64,000 nt of DNA, taken from Leifsonia xyli. GTDB taxonomy: Bacteria; Actinomycetota; Actinomycetes; Actinomycetales; Microbacteriaceae. Made by a program: the position numbers and the translations under genes. Under the pieces are notes generated by a model. That model was not told where the DNA came from, did not search any database, and saw nothing but the letters and a program-made list of their open reading frames with translations. The DNA is taken from NCBI GenBank assembly GCA_003243275.1, contig QFQR01000001.1, positions 434,001 to 498,000 on the forward strand, in the 5' to 3' direction. Below are positions 56,924 through 64,000 of the stretch, piece by piece. Each line of letters begins with the position of its first letter. Positions within the stretch are counted from its first letter, which is position 1.

Positions 56924-59900
56924 TCAGTGGGGCGTGTCGGCCCAGTTGTAGCTTCGGGTGTAGATGTTGCCGTTGGCGGTCACGCTGACGGTCAACGACG
57001 GGTAGTCGTTGCCGAGCACCCCTCCTCCGACGACGTCGCATTGCCTGGTCGTGTCGGGAAGGTCCGATCCCCCGCAGTTGTAGCTCACCGCGTCGTAGCC
57101 GACGCCTCCGCTCACGAGGCCGGGGCCTCCCGTCCAGATCCACGAGCCCTGCCCGGGCGAGAGGGCGGTGAGGGGCGGGACCGTCTCGACCGCCTGCAGA
57201 CCGGTCAGGTCGATCTTCACCGGCGTGCCGATCGTGGTCGGGGTCGACCAGTCCGGGCTGCAGAGCCGCACCTCGGGATACTGCTTGCAGGCCTTGACCT
57301 GCAGGGTGACCGTGTTGCCGTACTGGGTTCCCCCGGCGGTCAGGAACCCGGCGCCCAGCACCCCCGAGTATTCGGAGCCGTCGGTGCTGCCTCCGCCGAG
57401 CCGGTACTGGTAGCCGTCGACGTCGCTCGAGCCCGAGGGGATGTTGAATCCGAGCAGACGGTAGTCCCAGGCGCCCGCACCGTTGGCAAGCGGTCCCGTG
57501 AGGCCGACGCCCACGACGTTCCCCGGGGCTGCGCGCGGCGTCGCGGTCACGCTTCCGGATGATGTGCATCCTTGACCGTTGTACGCGTACACGGTGAAGG
57601 TGTACGTGGTGTTCGCCGACAGCCCGCTGAAGGTCGCGGAGGTCGCGGACCCGGAGAGGCTCTGCACGTTCGGCCCGGTCGGCGGCGAGAGCACGGGCAC
57701 ACCGTTCTCGACACCCGTCACGGTGCAGCTGGGAGCGGTGCCGTCGTGCCGCGCCACGAAGTAGCTCGTGATCGCCTTGCCGTTCGTGCCGAAGGACCCG
57801 GCCCAGCTCACGCTCGCGGTGGTCCCGTCGGTCGTGGAGGCCGAGGCGGTCGGGCTCGCGGTGAGCGTCGGCGCCCCCGCGGGGGTACCCGTGCCTCCCG
57901 CCTCGTTCCAGGTCGCGAGCGAGTTGGGTGCCTTGTTGCGTGCACTGACCGAGTAGGCGACAGCCGAGCCGTTCACAATCGAGGTGCTCGTGATGTTCTT
58001 CGCGTATTCGGTGCCCGCGGGATCGTCGCTGGGCACCGAGACGGTGACGGGCTGGCCGCCGACGGTCACGACGTAGCTGTCGATCGGGGTTCCCGCGCTC
58101 GAGGCGGGCTTTCGCCAGACGACGCGGAGGCCGCGGTCGAGCGGGGTCGCCGTGATGCCCGTCGGAGGTGGCGGGATCACATCCGACCAGATCGTGCCCG
58201 CGAGCTGCGCGGGCACGGAGGTGCCGATGGCGTTGACGGCGACGACAGCGATCCGCACGGCATTGTCTGGGCCGTTTCCGGGGGTCGAGACCGTGCACCC
58301 GACGGTGATCGTGCAGCTCGTGGTCGAGAGGGTGCCCCCGCCCGCCGCGTCGGTGAGCGTCACGCGGTATTCGGTGATGGGCGAGTTGTTGAAGGGGCCG
58401 GGCGACCAGCCGAGGCGCAGCATCCGGTCGCCGAACTCGGTGACCCGGAGGGCGGCGACCGGATCGGGCACGTCCTGCACCGAGATCGTGACGATGCCCC
58501 AGACCATGCGCTCGGTGTCGCCGGTGGCATCCGCGACCTGGTACTGCAGCGTGACATCGACCGGGTCCGCTTTGTCGGAGACGCTCACCGTCAGCTTGGA
58601 CCGGTCGGCGCTCGGCGAGATGGTGACGCCCGCGGGCAGCGCGCCCCCGTCGAGACCGCGGATGCTGACGACGCGCAGCGGCGTTCCCGGGAACGGGTTG
58701 GTGGCGGCGTCGTTCGCGAGCACGTCGACGACCGTGGTCGCGCCACGCCGCGTGATGGCCTGGTCGGGCACCGGCTGCGCCAGGGGGCGCGTCGACGGGA
58801 CGACACGCAGTTCCAGTCGGCCCGACTGACCGTCGTTGAGCGCGTCGCGCACACCGAGGGTGATGCTCGTCGTGGTGCCCTTCACCGCGGAGGAGTCGGC
58901 GGTGAGCAGCAGCCGCTGACCGTTGATCTCGTAGCTGAAGCCGGTCGGCAGCGGGGTGAGCACCGTGTACGCGAGCTCGTCGATGTCGTCGTCGTACGGG
59001 TACCTGGTCAGCTTGACGAGGTCGAGCTCCTTCTGCTGCCCCGGTTCGAACTCGACGACGCCGCCCGTGAACACGGGGGGCGTGTTGTCGCGCGGCTCGA
59101 CCTTGATGGGCAGCGAGAGGGTCGTGACGTGACCGTTCGGATCGGAGGCGGAGGTGCCATCCGTCACCTCGAAGGTGATCGACGCCGCACCCCAGTAGCG
59201 GTCGGCCGAGGTGTACTGGAGGGTGTCCTCGTCGACGACGAGCGGGTCGCCGTTGGCGTGCGTGGCGCGCACGGTGCTCGAGTCGGTGAGACGCACGCGC
59301 GAGCCGCCGAGGGCCACCACGTACTTGGAGAGATCGATGGTGAGCTTCGACTCGCTCTTCACGACGAGCTGCGGCGCCTTCGTGTTGATCTGCGGCAGCG
59401 CGTCATCGAACCCGGGCACGCGGATGAAGGCGTAGGAGCGGATCTCGGGGTTGTCCGGGTGCACGACGGCGAACGGGATGATCTGGCTGCGTTCCCCGAT
59501 CGTGACCCGCACCCGCTTGTTGGGGAGCACCTGCGCCGTGGTCCCGTAGCCGGAGACCAGCTCCACCCCGAGTTCGGAGACGTTGCCGTCGGCGAAGAAC
59601 ACCCGGTCGAGCACGGCGACGTCGACGGTGCGCCGGTCGAGCACGTCGGTCACGCTCAGCACGGAGTCCTGCGCGCTCGGGCGTGACAGCGGCGCATTCG
59701 GATCGACTGTGACGCGGATGAAGTTCGAGCTCGTGCCGCCGGTGGCATTCTCGATCGTGTAGATGACGGCGTAGTCGCCCGGTGTGGTGGGCGGCGTGAT
59801 GTCGACGACGTCGTCGCCGACGATCTTCGCGACGACCCCCTCGCTGTTGGGCTCGACCTGGCGGATCGTGAGCGCCGAGCCGTCGGGGTCGGAGTCGTTC

Positions 59901-62878
59901 AGCAGCGCGCGCACCGAGACGGTGCGTCCGGGGCGCACGACGACGTTGTCCGGGTTCGCGACCGGGTTGCGGGCCCCCTCGAGCGCCGGCGAGATGCCGA
60001 CCCGCACGGTGCCGGTGGCACGCGCCCCGAGCCCGTCGACCACCGAGTACTGGAAGGTGTCGGTGCCCGAGGAGTAGTCGCTCGCCTGGTAGGTGATGGT
60101 GCTGCCGTCGACGGCGAGCACGCTGCCCTTCTCGGGGTTGGTGACGGTGCCGACGAGCTGCACCGAGTCGCCGTCGGGGTCGACGCCGCTCGTCGGGATC
60201 TCGATGTTGACGGTCTGCCCGGCGAGCACGCGCGCCGTCACGATGCCCGGCACGGGCGGGTTGTTGGTGGCGGCGTTCTTCTCGCGCACCGAGATCACGA
60301 CGCGCGCCTGGGCGGTCTGCCCGTCGGTTCCGGCGATCGTGTAGATGGCCGTGTAGTTGCCGGCCGTCTGCGGCGCGAGGTAGCGCAGCTTCTCCCCCGA
60401 GACGAACAGCAGACCGCCGTTCTCGGGCAGTTGCTCGGCGAGATCCGGCTGGAGGGTGATCTCCTCGCCGTCTGGCTGCTCGTCGTTGTCGAGCACGGGG
60501 ATGTCGATCGCATCCCCCACACGCACCGTGACCTGATCGTCGGTCGCGATGGGCGGCTGCATCCGCAGCGGTCTCGGGATCTCGACGACCGTGATGGTGC
60601 CTTCCGCCTCCGCGAGCCCGTTGCTGATGCGGTAGTTGAAGCTGACGGGTCCGTCGAGCGGCGCCCGCAGGGTGACCCGGACGCGGCGCTGGTCGAGCAC
60701 CTCCGCCTGGATGCCGGATCCGGTCGGCACGTTCATGACGCCGGTGACGACGAGCACGCCACCCGCAGGGTCGATGTCGGTCGTCGAGGGGTCGACCGTC
60801 TGGGAGCTCTGCGAGGTGATGAACATGGTCTTCGGCACGGTGATGGGACGCGTGGAGGCATCGGCCGGTGCCGAGACGTCGACGCGCACGGTGCCCGTCG
60901 CCGTCTGGGTTCCGTCGGTGACGGTGAACTCGACGTAGTGGGTGCCGACCTGGTCGGAGACGAAGGTGAAGGTGCCTGCCTCGAAGCTCGCGACGATCGT
61001 CGTGCCGGCTTTCGGCGGCACCCCGCCCAAGCGGATGGGACCGTTGCCCCCGCGCACGTGCAGCAGCGGACGCACGGTGATCTCGTCGCCCGCTGTCGCG
61101 AGCGCCACCCACGATTCGGTTTCGATCTTCACCTTGCCCGCCGGTTCGACGGTCACCTGGAGGGTTCCGTTGGTGGCGTCGCGCCCGTCGGAGACCGTCA
61201 CGGCCACCGACTTGAGCCCGGTGCCGCCGTTCCCGTCGGTGAAGACGATCACACCGTCTGGCTTGAAGCCGACCTCGTCAGGTTCGGCGACCGAGGCGCC
61301 CGTGATGTAGATCGCGTCGCCGTCAGGATCGACCCAGTCGCTGAGCACTTGGGTCGAGACCCGCCCGCCTTCGCCGACGGTCGCCTTCGAGGTGCGCACC
61401 TGCCGGGGAGGCGAGTTCTCCGCGTCGGTGCGCACGGTCACCGTGACGACTGCGCTCGCGCTGCCGCCGCGTCCGTCGCTGATGGTGTAGCCGAAGCGGA
61501 TGGTGCCGGATGCCGTGGGCGCGAGCGTGAGCTGCAGCTGCTGGTTGCGGCTCACGAGGTCGATGCGGCCGACGGTGCTGTCGATCGGGTCGACCGAGGT
61601 GACGACGAGCACGTCGCCGTTCGGGTCGTAGTCGTTCAGCAGCACAGGGAGCACGCTCGCGCGTCCGGGTCGCGCACCGAACTCGTCGTCGACGGCGACG
61701 GGAGGCTCTTGGATCTCGGCGAGCTCGGGCGGCGTCTCGTCGTCGGCCTGCGGCTGGTCCTCCTGCTGCTGCTGGTCGGTGATGAGCGCATCCCAGTTGT
61801 CGATGAGCTCCCCGTCGGCCTGCACGGCCCAACTCGCACCGCCTGCGGCGTCGTTGAGGGCGACGCGTCCGCCGTTGACGGCGAAGCGCAGGGTCGGCCC
61901 GCCCGGCATCCCGTCGAGGGTGAGGGTCGTCGGGGCGCGTCCGCCGCACCTGCGCCATCCGGTTCCCGACGCCCAGGCGGCGTATTGGCATCCGTCGACG
62001 ACGACCGGCTCGGTGGCGACACCGGAGGCGTCGTCGACGAGCACCTCGGGGTCTCCGGCATCGAGGTCGGCGGCCACCAGCGCCCGGGAGTCGGCGATGA
62101 GCACGCGTTGCGCGTCGGGCCCAGCGAGCTGCAGTCGTGCCCCCGTGCCGGTGAGTTCCTTGTCGAGGCTGCGGACACCGGATGCGGTGGCGAGTTCACC
62201 GGTCGTCGTGTCGAGCGCCGCCCACCGCTCGCCTGCGGCGGTGAGCTGCACCCGGTCGGTCGAGGTCGCGTCCGCGCCCCAACCCGCATCCCAGCGCTGG
62301 CTGACCACGTCGGCATCCGGCTCGACGCGCCAGACCTGGGCGGCTTCGGGAACGTAGGCGAGGAGCGCACCGGTCTCGGTGACCGCGACGACGGCATCCG
62401 CGCCGAGGCTGAGGCTCGCGGGGGTCGCCGCGTCGAAGGAGTCGAGGCCGGCGAGCGGCACGAACCAGACTTCGCCCGTCGTCTCGGCGACGATCACGAC
62501 GCGGTCGCCCGCGAGCAGCACTTCGGGGCTCTGCGGGGGGAGCGCGATGTCGTCGCCGATGGTGGCCCGAGCGGGGTCGACCTGACGCACCGTCGCGCTT
62601 CCCTGGTCGACGAGCAGCACGGTCGACCCCGATTGCACCAGCCGCGGCGCGTCGGCGTCGACGGAGACGACGCTGTCGAGCTCGTAGACCTCGGTGTTGG
62701 CGCGGCCGATCGCATCGTGGTCGGCACCGACGACCCACACGGAGGGGTCGCTGAGGTCCATCCGCTGCGCCGTGTAGCCAGTCGACACGATCGCGAAGGT
62801 CGCCACGAGGGCGGCCACGACGGTGCTGCTCGTGACGGTCGCGACGAGGGATCGGTGTGCGGCGAGCCAGGTGCGCAC
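56924..62878 (-). CDS. Giant membrane-anchored surface protein with Ig-like and fibronectin type III repeats
   Basis: 1984 residues. One N-terminal membrane helix (about 14-34), then an exported propeller-like domain to about 360, and a Gln/Glu/Asp linker (about 365-395). About eleven Ig/cadherin-like repeats follow (about 395-1475), many with DPDGD, DPNGD or related calcium-type turns and NDxDPxG boundaries. Fibronectin type III domains start near 1475, 1571 and 1666, and a C-terminal beta-rich Cys-containing region ends it. No sortase motif or C-terminal anchor. The GTG at 62878 is seven bases from GGAGG; the GTG at 62884, in a GTGA overlap with the kinase stop, touches the SD. It is the likely adhesin or wall-spanning element of the cluster. 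Confidence 0.88.
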   Translation of the reverse strand: MRTWLAAHRSLVATVTSSTVVAALVATFAIVSTGYTAQRMDLSDPSVWVVGADHDAIGRANTEVYELDSVVSVDADAPRLVQSGSTVLLVDQGSATVRQVDPARATIGDDIALPPQSPEVLLAGDRVVIVAETTGEVWFVPLAGLDSFDAATPASLSLGADAVVAVTETGALLAYVPEAAQVWRVEPDADVVSQRWDAGWGADATSTDRVQLTAAGERWAALDTTTGELATASGVRSLDKELTGTGARLQLAGPDAQRVLIADSRALVAADLDAGDPEVLVDDASGVATEPVVVDGCQYAAWASGTGWRRCGGRAPTTLTLDGMPGGPTLRFAVNGGRVALNDAAGGASWAVQADGELIDNWDALITDQQQQEDQPQADDETPPELAEIQEPPVAVDDEFGARPGRASVLPVLLNDYDPNGDVLVVTSVDPIDSTVGRIDLVSRNQQLQLTLAPTASGTIRFGYTISDGRGGSASAVVTVTVRTDAENSPPRQVRTSKATVGEGGRVSTQVLSDWVDPDGDAIYITGASVAEPDEVGFKPDGVIVFTDGNGGTGLKSVAVTVSDGRDATNGTLQVTVEPAGKVKIETESWVALATAGDEITVRPLLHVRGGNGPIRLGGVPPKAGTTIVASFEAGTFTFVSDQVGTHYVEFTVTDGTQTATGTVRVDVSAPADASTRPITVPKTMFITSQSSQTVDPSTTDIDPAGGVLVVTGVMNVPTGSGIQAEVLDQRRVRVTLRAPLDGPVSFNYRISNGLAEAEGTITVVEIPRPLRMQPPIATDDQVTVRVGDAIDIPVLDNDEQPDGEEITLQPDLAEQLPENGGLLFVSGEKLRYLAPQTAGNYTAIYTIAGTDGQTAQARVVISVREKNAATNNPPVPGIVTARVLAGQTVNIEIPTSGVDPDGDSVQLVGTVTNPEKGSVLAVDGSTITYQASDYSSGTDTFQYSVVDGLGARATGTVRVGISPALEGARNPVANPDNVVVRPGRTVSVRALLNDSDPDGSALTIRQVEPNSEGVVAKIVGDDVVDITPPTTPGDYAVIYTIENATGGTSSNFIRVTVDPNAPLSRPSAQDSVLSVTDVLDRRTVDVAVLDRVFFADGNVSELGVELVSGYGTTAQVLPNKRVRVTIGERSQIIPFAVVHPDNPEIRSYAFIRVPGFDDALPQINTKAPQLVVKSESKLTIDLSKYVVALGGSRVRLTDSSTVRATHANGDPLVVDEDTLQYTSADRYWGAASITFEVTDGTSASDPNGHVTTLSLPIKVEPRDNTPPVFTGGVVEFEPGQQKELDLVKLTRYPYDDDIDELAYTVLTPLPTGFSYEINGQRLLLTADSSAVKGTTTSITLGVRDALNDGQSGRLELRVVPSTRPLAQPVPDQAITRRGATTVVDVLANDAATNPFPGTPLRVVSIRGLDGGALPAGVTISPSADRSKLTVSVSDKADPVDVTLQYQVADATGDTERMVWGIVTISVQDVPDPVAALRVTEFGDRMLRLGWSPGPFNNSPITEYRVTLTDAAGGGTLSTTSCTITVGCTVSTPGNGPDNAVRIAVVAVNAIGTSVPAQLAGTIWSDVIPPPPTGITATPLDRGLRVVWRKPASSAGTPIDSYVVTVGGQPVTVSVPSDDPAGTEYAKNITSTSIVNGSAVAYSVSARNKAPNSLATWNEAGGTGTPAGAPTLTASPTASASTTDGTTASVSWAGSFGTNGKAITSYFVARHDGTAPSCTVTGVENGVPVLSPPTGPNVQSLSGSATSATFSGLSANTTYTFTVYAYNGQGCTSSGSVTATPRAAPGNVVGVGLTGPLANGAGAWDYRLLGFNIPSGSSDVDGYQYRLGGGSTDGSEYSGVLGAGFLTAGGTQYGNTVTLQVKACKQYPEVRLCSPDWSTPTTIGTPVKIDLTGLQAVETVPPLTALSPGQGSWIWTGGPGLVSGGVGYDAVSYNCGGSDLPDTTRQCDVVGGGVLGNDYPSLTVSVTANGNIYTRSYNWADTPH

Positions 62879-62880
62879 GG

Positions 62881-64000
62881 TCACTCCTCCGCGATGTCGA
62901 CGCACTTCTCGGCGCTGGCTGCGCCGGAGGTGCCGTTGCGGTTGACCACGACGGAGAGGCAGACCGCGTCGCCGGGGTCGGCGTCCACCACGAAGCGGTT
63001 GGAGGCTTGCAGTGCGGGCGTGGAGGCGACCCCGTCGTCGGTGACGGTGATCTGGTAGCGGTCGTCGGTGTCGAGGCCGGGATCGCGCCAGCTGAACTCG
63101 ACGCGTCCGCTGCTGCCGAGCTGCGCCTGGATGTCGGACACCACGGGGATGCCGTCGCCGACGGTGCGCAGCAGAACGACGAGCGCGACGACGCCGAGCG
63201 TGGTGACGAGCGCGGCTGCCCCGGCGACGATCCAGGCGAGCCGTCGGATGCCCGGGGTCGACTGGCTCGGGGTGCTGCGCGAGAACGGGCCGTCGGGTGC
63301 GCTGCGCTCGCGCACGGTGCCGACGGGTGCGTACGGTTCGCCGCTCACGGGGCGGCGCCGACGTCGTCCCGCCTTGGGCGGCGCGGTGCCGGTGCTCACC
63401 GGGCGGAGGCGGGTGCGCTCCTCCTGGTCGGCGACGGTTCCGAGCGCCCAGTCGTCCATCGCGATCTCGGCGGCGGTCTGCGGCAGGCTGAGCTCGGATT
63501 CGACGAGCTGCAGTTCGCGCACGAGTTCGAGCGCGCTCGCGGGTCGCTGCTCGGGGCGCCGCGACATCGCGCGTCGCAGCAGCGCCTCGAGACTCGCCGG
63601 CACATCCGGGCGGCCGATCGGCTGGGGCTTGGCGCGCGCGATGCGGCCCATGAGGTCGCTCGACGAGTTGGCTCCGCCCGGAATCTCGAACGGGGAGCGG
63701 CCGGCGAGCAGCGAGTAGACGGTCGCGGCGAGCGACCACACCTCGGATGCGATCGATCCGGGGGTCTCGTCGAGCAGCACCTCGGGGGCCGACCACGGGA
63801 TCGACAGCCCGACCGAGCTCTCATCCTTCTGGCTGCCGAGCGTCGCCGCGATGCCGAAGTCGGAGAGCACGGGATGCCCGTAGGCGGTCTGCAGGATGTT
63901 CGACGGCTTGATGTCGCGATGCAGCACCCCTGCGCGATGCGCGGTCTCGATCGCCGATCCGATCTTCACCGCGATGCGCAGCACCTCGGGCACCGGGATC
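62881..64000 (-). CDS. Ser/Thr protein kinase with extracytoplasmic FnIII-like domain (5' part beyond window)
   Basis: At least 373 residues in frame; the Gly-rich loop and the ATP-binding Lys lie outside. Visible are VLHRDIKPSNIL (catalytic loop with Asp and Asn), VLSDFGIAA (DFG) and PWSAPEVL (APE), so the visible catalytic loop looks active. LRRAMSRRPEQRPASALELV ends the kinase domain. A basic juxtamembrane stretch leads to one helix (LAWIVAGAAALVTTLGVVAL), then a short extracytoplasmic FnIII-like domain (RVEFSWRDPGLDTDDRYQIT) with a Cys near the end. No PASTA repeats. It is coupled to the giant surface protein by a GTGA overlap. Confidence 0.93.
   Translation of the reverse strand, partial: IPVPEVLRIAVKIGSAIETAHRAGVLHRDIKPSNILQTAYGHPVLSDFGIAATLGSQKDESSVGLSIPWSAPEVLLDETPGSIASEVWSLAATVYSLLAGRSPFEIPGGANSSSDLMGRIARAKPQPIGRPDVPASLEALLRRAMSRRPEQRPASALELVRELQLVESELSLPQTAAEIAMDDWALGTVADQEERTRLRPVSTGTAPPKAGRRRRRPVSGEPYAPVGTVRERSAPDGPFSRSTPSQSTPGIRRLAWIVAGAAALVTTLGVVALVVLLRTVGDGIPVVSDIQAQLGSSGRVEFSWRDPGLDTDDRYQITVTDDGVASTPALQASNRFVVDADPGDAVCLSVVVNRNGTSGAASAEKCVDIAEE

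Noticed and set aside
62879..63796. Upstream extension of the giant surface protein frame
   Set aside because: The extension overlaps the kinase gene in another frame, encodes Arg-rich low-complexity sequence and would bury the signal anchor 300 residues inside the protein.

Overview
The window looks like the chromosome of a high-GC actinobacterium, most likely a member of the Microbacteriaceae. The pointers are very high GC at third codon positions, many GTG starts, 4-base ATGA/GTGA gene overlaps, IF2 with a long Pro/Gly/Ala-rich N-terminus, and the gene order dxr-rseP-ispG-proS-nusA-ylxR-infB-rbfA-truB-ribF. The family assignment is inference, not proof. I saw no tRNA, rRNA, CRISPR array, insertion sequence or prophage gene. 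No gene-free stretch exceeds 300 bases.

Layout. (1) 1-27630 carries the ancestral minus-strand housekeeping cluster: dxr, rseP, ispG, proS, nusA, ylxR, infB, rbfA, truB, ribF. It covers isoprenoid precursors, translation, transcription and flavin synthesis. Cassettes interrupt it at several junctions: TetR/MFS efflux, a PanE-like reductase, a uridine-kinase-like gene, mutY, fpg, an LLM oxidoreductase, a sigma factor with its membrane partner, a restriction-endonuclease-like protein bracketed by two related palindromes, and an LtrA-like gene. rimP, usually just upstream of nusA, is absent here. Three junctions hold large inverted repeats, one of them a perfect 66-bp palindrome.

(2) 27628-36520 is an oligosaccharide-uptake operon: peptide-type ABC transporter (SBP, two permeases, two ATPases), ROK repressor, GH4 glycosidase and BadF-type sugar kinase. 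It has one promoter whose 17-bp spacer holds an inverted repeat, a good candidate ROK operator.

(3) 36546-48433 holds a two-domain FKBP lipoprotein and a nitrogen/polyamine region: two paralogous GABA-type aminotransferases, a membrane protein with an HELLH motif, an OsmC protein, asparaginase II, and a polyamine-type ABC operon (SBP, ATPase, two permeases) ending in a third class III aminotransferase.

(4) 48652-64000 is a cell-envelope signalling cluster on the minus strand: Ser/Thr kinase (cut by the window edge), a 1984-residue Ig/FnIII surface protein, MoxR ATPase, DUF58 protein, transglutaminase-like membrane protein, zinc-ribbon/FHA protein and an FtsK/EccC-type ATPase. It resembles the PFNA cluster of bifidobacteria with an added FHA protein and secretion-type ATPase. 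The transglutaminase-like protein has lost its catalytic Cys and His.

Regulation. At least twelve genes start 6-7 bases after a TANNNT-like hexamer with no usable Shine-Dalgarno site, the signature of leaderless transcripts. Genes inside operons use SD sites or stop/start overlaps.
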